A stretch of DNA of 64,000 nt, taken from assembly GCA_964619885.1 (NCBI GenBank), contig CAZUGA010000010.1, forward strand, positions 1 through 64,000, read 5' to 3'. Positions 37,602 through 47,245 of the stretch are shown here, piece by piece. Position 1 is the stretch's first letter. Each line of letters opens with the position of its first letter. A program made the position numbers and the translations under genes. Under the pieces are notes generated by a model. The model ran no database searches. It was not told where the DNA came from and saw only the letters and a list, made by a program, of their open reading frames with translations. The DNA comes from CAZUGA01 sp964619885 (GTDB taxonomy: Bacteria > Pseudomonadota > Gammaproteobacteria > Methylococcales > UBA1147).

Positions 37602-38396
37602 TTGCTGACATCGTTTCAGTGGTTTTCACTTTTTTGTATTTTACTCATCGGATTCGCCGGGGGATACTTTCCACTAATTCACCAGAAAGTATCGGGACAA
37701 ACGCCTGCATTTCCGTTAGGTCAGGCCTTTACCACCGGCGTATTTCTAGCGTTGTCGTTAACGATGATGTTACCGGCCGGTTATTCATTGCTCGGCAAAG
37801 CACTTCCGAACATATCGTATCCAATCGCTTCCCTGATCGCACTGCTACTGTACCTCGTGCTGCTGGCAATGGAACACATGACGACCCATGTCCAGGAAAG
37901 TCGGTCGTCGGACACCGGAGTGCATTCGTCTCGGGCGATTCCGATAATCATGACGGTCATGATCGCAATCCCATCGTTTTTTCTGGGGACCGCATTAGGG
38001 ATTAGTCACGATACAGCAGCGATTTTGATTTTTTTGGCGGTGGTCGTTCACAAAGGTTCAGCGGGCTTCGCATTGGCGCTTAAAATTGCCTGTAGCACCC
38101 TCTCGCGCAGGCAAGGGCTCTTGCTATTCAGCCTTTTCGCCTTCGCCACCCCGATTGGGATATTGGTCGGTTCGGATGTTCAGCACTATTTACAAGGTCA
38201 GTCACTATTGCTCATCAAAGGCATCATTATGTCTATGGCAGCGGGTACTTTTTTGTATATGGGAACCATTCACGAAATGAAACACACACCATTGATTGAA
38301 GATTGCGGTACTAAACGGGGTTTTATTACGATGCTTGCCGGCTTCGCATTAACCGCATTAGTGCGCCTTTTGATCGGAGAAATTCACCACAATTGA
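37602..38396 (+). CDS. ZIP-family metal transporter
   Basis: A 264-residue protein with about eight hydrophobic segments. The start is a TTG with AAGAGG six bases upstream. The helix-4 signature is ILIFLAVVVHKGSAGFALALKI, where the HK(x)3-4F pattern holds the metal-binding His; helix 5 has SMAAGTFLYMGTIHEM. The cytoplasmic loop is short and contains few histidines. ZIP proteins import Zn2+ or Fe2+. Position back-to-back with the CDF exporter suggests balanced control of the same metal. Confidence 0.8.
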   Translation: MLTSFQWFSLFCILLIGFAGGYFPLIHQKVSGQTPAFPLGQAFTTGVFLALSLTMMLPAGYSLLGKALPNISYPIASLIALLLYLVLLAMEHMTTHVQESRSSDTGVHSSRAIPIIMTVMIAIPSFFLGTALGISHDTAAILIFLAVVVHKGSAGFALALKIACSTLSRRQGLLLFSLFAFATPIGILVGSDVQHYLQGQSLLLIKGIIMSMAAGTFLYMGTIHEMKHTPLIEDCGTKRGFITMLAGFALTALVRLLIGEIHHN

Positions 38397-38508
38397 GACA
38401 GGCTTGTAACTCAGTCTTGGCGATTCATTTTGACGGGACTCAAAAAACTTAAATTAGTGACGAGGCACCTACCAAGTCAATTCTAATATTTTGTAGGCAG
38501 GCACTGCT

Positions 38509-39222
38509 TTATTCATCTATACCCTCAATTTGGGCCAACTCTGCCTTGGCGACGCGTGTAATTAAAAGCACGATCGCAATACAAACGATAAACCCGCCAA
38601 CCAGCATCGCTGTAGAGGGTCCTCCAGCTTGCCCCTCTTGAACCATTTGTTTTGAAAAATGTGCCGCGGTATAACCAAAATAGGTAATGATCAAGTGGTA
38701 GAAAAAGATACCGGTTGTCGCCAGCCAGTACGGAACAAAGTCGTTTTTACTGACTGACATTGCATAGCCAAGCGGAGCAAAGGGTATAGGCAGCAGTCTC
38801 AACAAAAATAATATTTTAAAGCCGCCGTGTTGCAACAATCGGTCTACCGATCGCAACCTTGCATTTTTCTCGACAATAGTCTGGATTTGTTCGCGTGCCA
38901 TCCGGCGGCCAATGAAAAAAATTAGCGCAGACGCCAGCATCGTTGCAATCAATACATAGGTGATCGCATCGGTCAGACTGAATACTGCTCCGGCAATCAG
39001 GCACAGTGCGTCAACAGAAAAAAACAATGGCGTGAGCACGAGAAAAAGTAATATGAAACCCAACCCGGCCCAATGACCCAAATTCTGGATCCAGCTCTCT
39101 ATCAGTACGACATGGTGTTCGAGCCAATAGCCGCCCATTAGCAGGAACACAATTAATATGGCAACAATTAACAGCCGACTGGCCGAAAAAGTAAACTTTT
39201 GCTGGTCAAACATTTTGCTCAA
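38509..39222 (-). CDS. TVP38/TMEM64-family membrane protein
   Basis: A 237-residue protein of the DedA/VTT superfamily. Helices lie at about 14-30, 46-80, 98-118 and 165-225. Signature segments are HWAGLGFILLFLVLTPLFFSVDALCLIAGAVFSLTDAITYVLIATMLASALIFFIGRRMAR and GFKILFLLRLLPIPFAPLGYAMSVSKNDFVPYWLAT, with the R-L-LP-IPF element. The family is linked to lipid handling in the inner membrane; the exact role is unknown. Stands alone between convergent and divergent neighbours. Confidence 0.85.
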   Translation of the reverse strand: MSKMFDQQKFTFSASRLLIVAILIVFLLMGGYWLEHHVVLIESWIQNLGHWAGLGFILLFLVLTPLFFSVDALCLIAGAVFSLTDAITYVLIATMLASALIFFIGRRMAREQIQTIVEKNARLRSVDRLLQHGGFKILFLLRLLPIPFAPLGYAMSVSKNDFVPYWLATTGIFFYHLIITYFGYTAAHFSKQMVQEGQAGGPSTAMLVGGFIVCIAIVLLITRVAKAELAQIEGIDE

Positions 39223-39303
39223 CGCGTTTGAGTTGCCTATTGCTCAATGGCTGTATTCAACTCAAGAACGGAGTCGCGCCCAAAGCCTCGTGGCAAATAT
39301 AAA

Positions 39304-39843
39304 TTACTCACTATCGACCGGCGTATTTTCGTTTTTATCGGGCTGCATCAATTCACGCTCGGTCAACAAACTGATCCTCTGATACACCCCCAATCCGACC
39401 ATCGCAATAACGGCACTAATGACCAGAGAGAGTGGAAACAATACTTTCGTAATATCGCGATTCCCCGCCTCAAATACACCGACAAGACCCTCTAACGCGA
39501 GCGCGATGGTAATGACTACCATGAATCTAGTTAAAGTTCGGCACGCTTCGCCAGGTGACCGGAGCTCCTAGTTGCGTTGCACTTCCTCTTCTATCAAATA
39601 ACGCCCAACATCGAAAACCGCAATCGCGATGATCGTATAGCTGATCGCGTCAAGTATAGATTTGCTGATCCTCGATTCGATAAACAAAAGCGTGTACAAG
39701 TCAAACAGCGCTTTCCCTACCATGGTAAACGCCGCCGCCATTAACGAAAACGCCGCGGTTATGTATAGAATGTTCGAGACAATGCGGCTGGAGTTGCGTA
39801 ATAATCTATAGTCTTCCGAAACTTGCTTATCCATACCAATCAC
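39304..39843 (-). pseudogene. membrane protein gene split by an in-frame TAG
   Basis: One continuous minus-strand frame of 180 codons runs from 39843 to 39304 but has a TAG at 39570-39568. The first part (91 residues, from a GTG at 39843 or ATG at 39834) has two membrane segments and ends IAIAVFDVGRYLIEEEVQRN. After the stop the same frame reads ELRSPGEACRTLTRF and joins MVVITIALALEGLVGVFEAG and a last helix. The content before and after the stop fits a single helical protein, so this looks like one gene with a recent nonsense mutation; each half alone has a start codon but no ribosome binding site is evident for the second. I could not name the family. Confidence 0.65.
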
Positions 39844-40053
39844 TCAATCAGATTTAAGGTCCACGAGAAAAGTGTTCTTCGAATCTTAGGAAGCACAATG
39901 TTTCACCAATCCAGTATATCAAGCCACAGATTGTATCAAACTTATTCCTCCGTCGATGTTGAGTTTGCCCAAATCCAAGCCATTAAACTCGAGGAATTCT
40001 CTATATTAATCAAATATAGGCTCTCGTCTTTTTTATCTAGCGCTCCAAATTCG

Positions 40054-41607
40054 CTAATATGAATCATTCCTATTGACGCTAGAACACGATGCCATTTCCG
40101 TAAGCTGGTGACGGTCGAATTTTCCGGTACTGTTGCGTGGAATTTCTTTTAGAAAGTGGTAACGGACGGGCGTTTTATACTCGGCCAGATGGGCAGAAAC
40201 ATAGGCTTTTAGGTCGTCCAGGTCGGGTCCTTGGGTGCCGTGCAGCGGCATCAGCCAGGCAACCGGCACCTGGCCATCGTGCGGATCGGAAATCCCCACG
40301 ACCACAGATGCGTGGACCAGCGGGTGCTCATCGATGATGCTTTCCACCTCGGCAGGTGAAATATTGGAACCACGACGAACAATAATCAATTTTTTGCGGG
40401 CGACGAACCAAATATATCCTTGTTCATCAAACTTAGCCAGATCGCCGGTATACAACCAATTATCTACGAATAATTCGCGAGTCTTGTCATCATCATTCCA
40501 ATAACCTATGGTCGCCGAGGGCGTTTTGATCACAATTTCACCAACTTCACCAACCCCACAATCAGTCCCATCCCTATCTATAATTCGAAGCTCGGTGTCT
40601 GGGCACGGCAAGCCCATCGAACCCCATTTACGTTGTCCATTGCGTGGATTGACCGCGTAATAACCGCCAATTTCGGTCATGCCACAACCCTCCATGACCT
40701 GCCAACCAAATAAATCGCGAAATCGATGATGCAGGTCGGTCGGTACGGCATCCCCGGACCCCATGCTATTGGCCAAACTCGGCAAGCGTATCGGATTCTC
40801 TTCCAGATACTCGATAAAATCAATCAAATTGCTGGCCAACATCGCGTATTGGGTCACCGTGTGTTTGACAATCAAATCCACCGCGTCGGCCGGTGATGGC
40901 TTCATCGCCAATATCACCTCCGCGCCAACATTCAACGCCGGCATAAATTGTGTCTGTAGACCACCGGCATGGCTGATGGGTTTACCGATCAGTACAACAT
41001 CCGCGCTGTTAAATTCAAATATTCGTTGCGAAATGTCTATGCCTGCGTAAGCACTTCGGTGGGAATGCACAACGCCTTTGGGATGTCCTGTACTTCCCGA
41101 CGTAAAAAGTATCAAAGCCGGTGCATCCTCCAAAACAACGACCAAGGACGCTTGCGTGGTGTGATCTAGTAATTCGCCAAAGCTGGAAAAACCTGTTCCC
41201 ACTGACTCACCCCCAGCTACCAGAATCCGATCCACCGCCACCAAATCACTTAAGGCTTTTAAAACCTCTATTTTGTCTGGGTGACCGATAACCAATTTGG
41301 GCTGCGTCTTTTCCACGACATAGCGCGTTTCCGCAGCGGTATTGCGGTAATTTATCGGGACCACCACAGCTCCAATCTTGTAACAAGCCAGGATCGAATA
41401 GACGGCTTCCAGGCAATTGGGTAACATTAATGCGACCCGGTCTCCGGGGCTTATGTTGAGCTGAAGAAATCCAGCGGCAACTCGCGATGACTGCATTTCC
41501 AATTCAGCGTAGCTCAATTCAACAGAACCAAAACGGATCGCCGTCTTATCTGGTGAGTGCTGTACAGAACCAGACAAAAGTCTCTGCAGCCTTGTTCCTG
41601 TTGTCAC
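40054..41607 (-). CDS. AMP-forming acyl-CoA synthetase family protein
   Basis: A 517-residue adenylate-forming enzyme. The start is GTG with GAGG eight bases upstream. Motifs are the phosphate loop LILFTSGSTGHPKGVVHSH, A5 region VMEGCGMTEIGGYYAVN, the A7 core LYTGDLAKFDEQGYIWFVARKK and the C-terminal lysine in IPRNSTGKFDRHQL. It activates a carboxylic acid (fatty or aromatic) as an acyl-AMP and CoA thioester. No thioesterase, acyl-CoA dehydrogenase or ligase partner is adjacent, so the substrate is open. Confidence 0.9.
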   Translation of the reverse strand: MTTGTRLQRLLSGSVQHSPDKTAIRFGSVELSYAELEMQSSRVAAGFLQLNISPGDRVALMLPNCLEAVYSILACYKIGAVVVPINYRNTAAETRYVVEKTQPKLVIGHPDKIEVLKALSDLVAVDRILVAGGESVGTGFSSFGELLDHTTQASLVVVLEDAPALILFTSGSTGHPKGVVHSHRSAYAGIDISQRIFEFNSADVVLIGKPISHAGGLQTQFMPALNVGAEVILAMKPSPADAVDLIVKHTVTQYAMLASNLIDFIEYLEENPIRLPSLANSMGSGDAVPTDLHHRFRDLFGWQVMEGCGMTEIGGYYAVNPRNGQRKWGSMGLPCPDTELRIIDRDGTDCGVGEVGEIVIKTPSATIGYWNDDDKTRELFVDNWLYTGDLAKFDEQGYIWFVARKKLIIVRRGSNISPAEVESIIDEHPLVHASVVVGISDPHDGQVPVAWLMPLHGTQGPDLDDLKAYVSAHLAEYKTPVRYHFLKEIPRNSTGKFDRHQLTEMASCSSVNRNDSY

Positions 41608-41691
41608 TTCGTGTACCTCTAAGCAAATATTGGACTGAGTATCTTCGATTTACCTCTGACACAAAGATTCAGATAAATATATTAGCCATCC

Positions 41692-42468
41692 TTAAAATCG
41701 GAATACGAACCCTAGAATTGGCCCTTGCGTTATAGTCTTATAGGCAAAACGATTAGGGGTTCTTTCCCGACCCCGTTCATAATCTACCGAGAGTGCGCGA
41801 TACAGCAATGCCGCAGAAAAACTATCGCTATAATCCCACAGAATGCCCGCCATAGCATTCCAACTAAAGTCTGACGATACCCCGAAACCGCCGATGTCAG
41901 ACTGCATAAGCAACCGTCACTCTTTCGCAATTCTCGGGGGCCAGCGAAATCCGATCACCGGGTCCACCCAATTCGCGTTTTTGGCGAAACTCTACCGATC
42001 AATGGGCCGCCCGAGCGGCGCCGTCGCGGCGACATCCAAATTAATATCCCACCACCGGATTCCGGCATATACATCGAATGTACTCCAATCGAATGCAAAT
42101 CTGTACATTCCATAGGCCTCAAGTATGCCTTGAAAAACATTCGCATCGAAATTGGCAAAGCCGCGTGGCCCTTTTGCGTCATCCCCCAAAAACATAAACG
42201 CATAATTTAGCAACACGCCGAAACCACTTTCATGTCTTGCTTCCAACTGAACCACCCCACCCAATTCCAAAGTACTGAGGATATCGCCAAAATCGACGTC
42301 CAGATCAATATTTTCGATTCGACCCAAAGAAGCATCGCCGGAAATATTCGGCAGCAATAGATAGGGTGCAACAACAAATTCCCATTCGTCCGCCACAGAC
42401 TGCGAGGCCGACATCAGTAACGCGAGGCCGAGCAAAGTGAACATGATTTTAGGTTTGTGAGATTGCAA
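41692..42468 (-). pseudogene. outer-membrane beta-barrel protein gene with two in-frame stops
   Basis: The frame from the ATG at 42468 codes for an exported protein (signal peptide IMFTLLGLALLMSASQSVA) with amphipathic strands typical of a porin-like barrel: FVVAPYLLLPNISGDASLG, LELGGVVQLEARHESGFGVLLNYAFMFLG, FDVYAGIRWWDINLDVAA. It stops with a TAG at 41994-41992. The same frame then continues with SFAKNANWVDPVIGFRWPPRIAKE, a TGA at 41919-41917, and RLLMQSDIGGFGVSSDFSWNAMAGILWDYSDSFSAALLYRALSVDYE, ending in GPILGFVFRF. The terminal Phe is a barrel assembly signal. So a 258-residue outer-membrane protein carries two nonsense mutations with no frameshift. Confidence 0.75.
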
Positions 42469-42519
42469 ACACCTGATACGTTTTCAATAAAGACTCAATA
42501 TTGTCAGTCGCAGAAATCA

Positions 42520-43574
42520 TCAATCGGTCAACTGAATAACGACTCGATCTAGCTCGCCGTTGAAAGGATACGGATCCGTATAAAGCTTTGAGACCTGTGT
42601 ACCGGTATCCCGACCCACGTCAAAAGTCTCCGCAAGCGAGTAAGTGCTGATATGCATCTTGGGCATTTCGACTTCGTCAACTTTGTTACCATTGACATAA
42701 AGTTTGCCAATACCGGCAAAATCATCGGTTTTTGTAAAATCAAATTTTACATCGGTCTTTCCAGCCACTAACTCAGGCGATTTTAGCGTGTAATAGACAC
42801 CATCCAAATAGTTGTAAACGTAGTAAAGTCGGCGATCCTTGATAAACATTGTGAATCCTCCGGTCATACCGCCCACCGCAACGATGACCCCTTCTTCATC
42901 GCCAGTAAGATTTAGTGCCGTAGTAATCGTATGCGACCGATTTTTGACTGGAGCCGAAGCTTTTTCGCCGATGCGATAAGCGCCGGGCGCGTAGTAAACA
43001 AATTCCTTCTGATCGCCAAATAGGCGGTCCTGCTGTTTGGAGATACGCCTGACCATATCATCGTATAACGGATAAACATTATATTTCCATGCTTCCTCCT
43101 CGAAAACTTTCTTGAGCTCGGCCAGTTTTTCAGGGTGCTGTTGCGCCAAATTGGTATTTTCCGAAAAATCCTCCGCCACATGGTAGAGCTCCCATTTGTC
43201 CTGCTCGAATGGCAACGTCACGTTGAGCTGCCACGGCATACGATTGGCGTGTAACGTAACCGCTTTCCATCCATCCACCCAGATCGCCCGGTTTCCAAAC
43301 ATTCAAAACTGCCAAACTGAGCGAACCCTACATCGTCAAGCAGGAAGATAATAATATTGGGGGATTCTTTTGGCGGTTCATCTGCTTCTGGCCACCACTC
43401 CTGGGAATCAGCATAGCTTTCGGCAATCTTGCCTTTAAAACCCGCCGTTCCGATAGAGCTTTCCGAACCCGGTGTTTGCCCCGTACTCGAACACCCAACG
43501 ACTAACAGTGAAACGATAATTACGTGCGACATACCTTTGAGATTAACCTGCAAATATCTTTTAAATTTCCACAT
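42520..43574 (-). pseudogene. arylsulfatase gene with large internal deletion
   Basis: The 5' part encodes a lipoprotein-like leader (SLLVVGCSST) and the start of the sulfatase fold, KESPNIIIFLLDDVGFAQFGSF, with the first two metal-binding aspartates. The frame then joins, out of register near 43302-43312, the late part of the enzyme: MFGNRAIWVDGWKAVTLH, LPFEQDKWELYHVAEDFSENTNLAQQHPEKLAELKKVF and the C-terminal domain. Roughly 400 residues are gone, including the C/S-x-P-x-R active site that becomes formylglycine. The gene is therefore dead. It lies directly after a formylglycine-generating-enzyme-like gene, overlapping it by 14 bases. Confidence 0.85.
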
Positions 43575-44580
43575 GACTGTGCTCCTTTGCGGGTGTTAAA
43601 TTTGATCGCTGAACTGGATTTTCTGGACCCGGCGGCTTCAGTATTGTTCTAAACCCAATATGATTGGACCCCAAACCGGTATCTTGCGAATGCCTGGCGG
43701 TCGGCCGGTATCGCATACAATAATTGGGTGCGCACAGAAATGAGCCGCCTTTTATAACGCGTACTTTTACACCCGGTTCGTGCGGTGCAAAGCTGTTTGA
43801 TACATCTGGCCCTGTCGGATTGGATGTTGCTTGAGGAACATGCCCAGGCGCGTACCAATTGGCTGTCCATTCCCAAACATTTCCGAGCATATCGTATACG
43901 CCCAACTTATTGGGAGGAAACGACTTAACCGGTGCTGTACTTTCATATCCATCTAGCCTGGTATTTTCGACTGGAAATGTTCCCTGCCAAGTATTGGCTT
44001 GTAATTCTTTTTCACCCTGAACCGATGCAGCGAGTTCCCACTGTGCTTCTGTCGGCAATTCCCTTCCGGCCCATTTTGCGTAGGCCTCCGCGTCCTCAAA
44101 CGCGATGTGAACGACTGGGTGATTTTGCTTTGCATCGATAGAACTCCCCGGACCCGTGGGATGACGCCAATTTGCCCCTGGAATGTACTTCCACCACTGC
44201 AATATATTTCCCGACGTTATTTTCTCGGGTTGAACAAATACCGCCGAGCCGGGTTTCAGTAGTTCCGGGGAAACCATCGGAAACTCAGCGGCGCTAACCG
44301 GGCGCTCCGCTACCGTGAGGTATTGAGTTTGCTCAACAAACCTCGCAAATTGATCATTAGTAACTTCGTGTTTATCAATCCAAAATCCATCGACACGCAC
44401 CTTATGAGCGGGTCCTTCCTCACGATAATACGCATTAGAACCCATGGTAAATGTTGATCCGGGAATCCATACCATTGAATTCGTGTCTGCCGGCGAGGGT
44501 TCCGCAATAGTCGACTGAGATTGAATGGCTAACACGATCAACAGAAAAATGAATCGCATTCTATTAATCATTAACATCAA
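43561..44580 (-). CDS. formylglycine-generating-enzyme-like (SUMF1 family) protein
   Basis: A 339-residue exported protein (signal peptide about 1-26, IFLLIVLAIQSQSTIA). It has the FGE-sulfatase domain: MVWIPGSTFTMGSNAYYREEGPAHKVRVDGFWIDKHEVTNDQFARFVEQT, then HPVVHIAFEDAEAYAKWAGRELPTEAQWELAA, MLGNVWEWTANWYAPGH and GGSFLCAPNYCMRYRPTARHSQD, ending GFRTIL. The two cysteines of GGSFLCAPNYC are the copper/catalytic pair of FGE. It would oxidise the active-site cysteine of sulfatases in the periplasm. Its neighbour sulfatase is broken, so it may be orphaned. Confidence 0.88.
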   Translation of the reverse strand: MMLMINRMRFIFLLIVLAIQSQSTIAEPSPADTNSMVWIPGSTFTMGSNAYYREEGPAHKVRVDGFWIDKHEVTNDQFARFVEQTQYLTVAERPVSAAEFPMVSPELLKPGSAVFVQPEKITSGNILQWWKYIPGANWRHPTGPGSSIDAKQNHPVVHIAFEDAEAYAKWAGRELPTEAQWELAASVQGEKELQANTWQGTFPVENTRLDGYESTAPVKSFPPNKLGVYDMLGNVWEWTANWYAPGHVPQATSNPTGPDVSNSFAPHEPGVKVRVIKGGSFLCAPNYCMRYRPTARHSQDTGLGSNHIGFRTILKPPGPENPVQRSNLTPAKEHSHVEI

Positions 44581-44691
44581 TTCGCAGCTACCATTTGCGA
44601 CAGCATTCGGTCATGACAGGAAAGTTTCGATTTTCATAAGATTTAAAACCCCATAGATCTATCGCCGTGGAAAATTGAATCCAGGCTGCAC

Positions 44692-45069
44692 TCAATCCGG
44701 AAGCCTGAATATCCAATAGGCGACAGGAACCAGCGTAAATTCCATAACAATATAAACCAGCAGCAACGGCGATGGTTGGCCATCGGCAAAAAAACTTATG
44801 ATTCTTCCAACGACAAGCCCACCGGCGAAAATTGCGGTGGTCAAAACCGCGATATTTCTGTACTGATCGTTAAATGCTGAAACCAACCAAAAAAGCCCCA
44901 GAGCGAGATACAAACACATAATCGCTCTAAGAATATGGGCTACATCGAGATCCAATTCCGTTATACCCAAAAAAGTCGCCGCAAACCAATCGGGATTAAT
45001 ACCATAAAGCAACGCGATAACTGAAACCACACCAAACGCAAAAATCAAAAAATATTTTTTTATGCGCAT
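44692..45069 (-). CDS. DUF4345 membrane protein
   Basis: A 125-residue protein with four helices: residues about 6-23, 44-67, 72-92 and 102-121. It resembles DUF4345: LYGINPDWF, LDVAHILRAIMCLYLALGLFWLVSAFN, YRNIAVLTTAIFAGGLVVGRIISFFADGQPSPLLLVYIVMEFTLV. The family has no known function. It stands alone between the FGE-like gene and the glutathione peroxidase gene on the same strand. Confidence 0.8.
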   Translation of the reverse strand: MRIKKYFLIFAFGVVSVIALLYGINPDWFAATFLGITELDLDVAHILRAIMCLYLALGLFWLVSAFNDQYRNIAVLTTAIFAGGLVVGRIISFFADGQPSPLLLVYIVMEFTLVPVAYWIFRLPD

Positions 45070-45252
45070 CTCAAATATCCAGTCGCAGAATAAGCGGCTG
45101 TAACCCTGTATTAACGGACAGTGTTGACACGCAGCTTACCTCTCCGAGTGCAAAATAGTGTGACTGCTTACATTCAAATTGACCGCAATAGCGTTTAGCA
45201 GCATCTTGTCGTTAAACTTGGAAATATTTTCACAAGATTGTGTTCCCACTTA

Positions 45253-45738
45253 TCACCGCTTTAATGCTGCCTCGATTTCATCGACCACGTCTTCCGAATC
45301 CGGCGCCTTTTTGGGCGGAAAGCGGCGCAATATTTTTCCGCCCCTATCAACCAAAAATTTCTCGAAATTCCAGCTGATATCACCCGGAAACTTGGCGCCA
45401 CTACCACACAACATTGTGTAAAGCTCATGACGATTATCACCATTGACTTCAACTTTTTCGGTCATTGGAAAAGTGACATTGAAACGGGTTTCACAAAAGG
45501 TTTTTACCTCACTCTCGGTCCCCGGCTCCTGATTGCCAAATTGATTGCATGGCAATCCGATGACCTTAAACCCCTGGATTGAGTACCTTTCGTAAAGGTC
45601 TTGCAAACCCGAATATTGCGGAGTCAGACCGCATTGGCTGGCGACGTTGACCAGGAGCAGTACATCCCCCTTGTAGTCAACCAGATTCATGCTTTCACCA
45701 TCGATGCTGGTGAGCTCAATATCGTAAATATCCGTCAT
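45253..45738 (-). CDS. glutathione peroxidase family protein
   Basis: A 161-residue thiol peroxidase. The ATG at 45738 has GGGAGAAAAGG just upstream; the frame extends further but without that site. Catalytic residues are Cys36 in NVASQCGLTPQ, Gln in GLPCNQFGNQEPG and Trp in ISWNFEKFLVD, together with the FPMTEKVEVNG segment. This cysteine type uses thioredoxin more often than glutathione. Cytoplasmic; reduces peroxides. Confidence 0.93.
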   Translation of the reverse strand: MTDIYDIELTSIDGESMNLVDYKGDVLLLVNVASQCGLTPQYSGLQDLYERYSIQGFKVIGLPCNQFGNQEPGTESEVKTFCETRFNVTFPMTEKVEVNGDNRHELYTMLCGSGAKFPGDISWNFEKFLVDRGGKILRRFPPKKAPDSEDVVDEIEAALKR

Positions 45739-46138
45739 CCTTTTCTCCCTAGCGTTGCACTGTAGCGAACGCACCCTGCGCCCATAATGTTAACGTATAC
45801 CATCCATCATCGATTCCAGTCAATTACATCGATATTTGCCAGTTTCCGGGGAAGCTGCAAATATCTCATTTGCAGATTTGTCATATTCAGTAAATATTAA
45901 AAACGGTCAATGCGACTTTACACAGACCATCGACTCCACCAAAATCGGCGATGTGTCGGCCAAACACAAAACCCAATCTTAGTTAATTCAAAAGATCAGT
46001 ATCATCGAAAACCAGGAAATTAACAAAATCACTTTGAAGGACCGTAAATATTTCAACTTCCGTTGGCCGCATGAATTGTAAATTGACAAAAATGCAGCTT
46101 TTTCTAACCCGGCGTTCGCACCATTAATTAATTAAGTT
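45739..46138. other. intergenic region upstream of AI-2E-type transporter
   Basis: About 400 bases between divergent genes. No gene was found. The part just upstream of 46139 is AT-rich (ATTAATTAATTAAG). No clear operator was seen. Confidence 0.45.
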
Positions 46139-47206
46139 ATGAAAATTACCAACCTGTATTTTGCCGTCGTTTTCTTCCTCCTGGTTTATCTGTTATGGGT
46201 CATGATGCGGCCGTTCGTCGGCGCAATCATTTTCGCATCCATCATATCGGGCAGTCTCTACCCGGTTTTTCTGCGCTTTTTAGAAAAGACGCAATTAACT
46301 CGCGCGGTAGGGTCCGCGATCATGTGCATCTTCGTCGTCATAATCGTATTTCTACCAACGATCTGGCTGCTTTTTGAATTGTCAAAAGAAGCGGTTAACC
46401 TTTACCAAAATTTAACATCACTTATTAACAATGAATCGATTAACAATTTCCTGTTCGGTCAGGGGTATTTTGCCCAGTCCATTAGCAAGATGGCTTCCAT
46501 TTTGGGGCTAGATATTAGTCCGGACGGGTTTAAGAAGGAAGTCATCGGATACATCAAGGAATTTTCTGTTTTTGCATTGAGCACCACCAACCAAATCGTC
46601 GGTAACATAGTAAGTTTCCTGTTTAACTTCGTTGTAATGATCTTGGTCATTTATACGTTTCTAGCCGAGGGTGTTGGGTTGAAAATATTTTTGATGCGAC
46701 TGTCTCCTCTGCCAGATGATCAAGAAGAATTGATCATGCAAAAATTTAATCAGATGAATTTCGTGACCTTGGTCTGCAATGGCATCGGTGGATTGATCCA
46801 GGGTATTTTTGCTGGTATTGGATTCTGGATGGCAGGAATCAACTCGGTAATTCTGCTCACTACGCTGATGGCAATACTGGCATTTATCCCGCTCCTTGGA
46901 ATTTCTATAATCTATATTCCAGTTTGTCTTTATCTACTGCTAACCGGTGAGACCATGGTAAGTATTTCTCTATTTATATATTGCTCCGCTATTGCATTTT
47001 TCACCGAAAATTGGTTCAAACCAATTTTTATTGGAAACAGAATTCAGATCAATTCATTGCTGGTACTGTTATGCATCATCGGGGGAATGAGCGCATTTGG
47101 AGTCGGCGGAATATTTTATGGCCCGCTAATCGCGATTTTATTCCTGACCGCGGTTGATTTGTACTACAAATATTACATGTTGCACTTAGAACCAGGCAAC
47201 GACTAG
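46139..47206 (+). CDS. AI-2E family transporter (PerM/YdiK-like)
   Basis: A 355-residue membrane protein with about eight helices and a large loop after helix 2-3. Family features are the opening YFAVVFFLLVYLLWVMMRPFVGAIIFASIISG, the middle loop SPLPDDQEELIMQKFNQMNFVTLVCNGIGGLIQGIFAGIGFWMAGINSVILLTTLMAILAFIPLLG and the FIGNRIQINSLLVLLCIIGGMSAFGVGGIFYGPLIAILFL end. These proteins are thought to move small molecules or ions; AI-2 export is shown for only a few. It is followed by a clear terminator. Confidence 0.9.
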   Translation: MKITNLYFAVVFFLLVYLLWVMMRPFVGAIIFASIISGSLYPVFLRFLEKTQLTRAVGSAIMCIFVVIIVFLPTIWLLFELSKEAVNLYQNLTSLINNESINNFLFGQGYFAQSISKMASILGLDISPDGFKKEVIGYIKEFSVFALSTTNQIVGNIVSFLFNFVVMILVIYTFLAEGVGLKIFLMRLSPLPDDQEELIMQKFNQMNFVTLVCNGIGGLIQGIFAGIGFWMAGINSVILLTTLMAILAFIPLLGISIIYIPVCLYLLLTGETMVSISLFIYCSAIAFFTENWFKPIFIGNRIQINSLLVLLCIIGGMSAFGVGGIFYGPLIAILFLTAVDLYYKYYMLHLEPGND

Positions 47207-47214
47207 AAACTAAG

Positions 47215-47245
47215 CGAAACGTTTGAATACGTTTCGGTTCTTTTT
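47215..47245 (+). terminator. intrinsic terminator after AI-2E transporter
   Basis: CGAAACGT and ACGTTTCG (47215-47222 and 47229-47236) form an 8-bp stem with a 6-base loop, followed by GGTTCTTTTT. It begins nine bases after the stop codon and fits a Rho-independent terminator. Confidence 0.75.

Noticed and set aside
39304..42468. Reassignment of TAG as a sense codon, suggested by several in-frame TAGs
   Set aside because: Many normal genes here end in TAG (for example 17331, 18473, 20041, 34783, 47206), and one broken gene also has TGA. Nonsense mutations are simpler.
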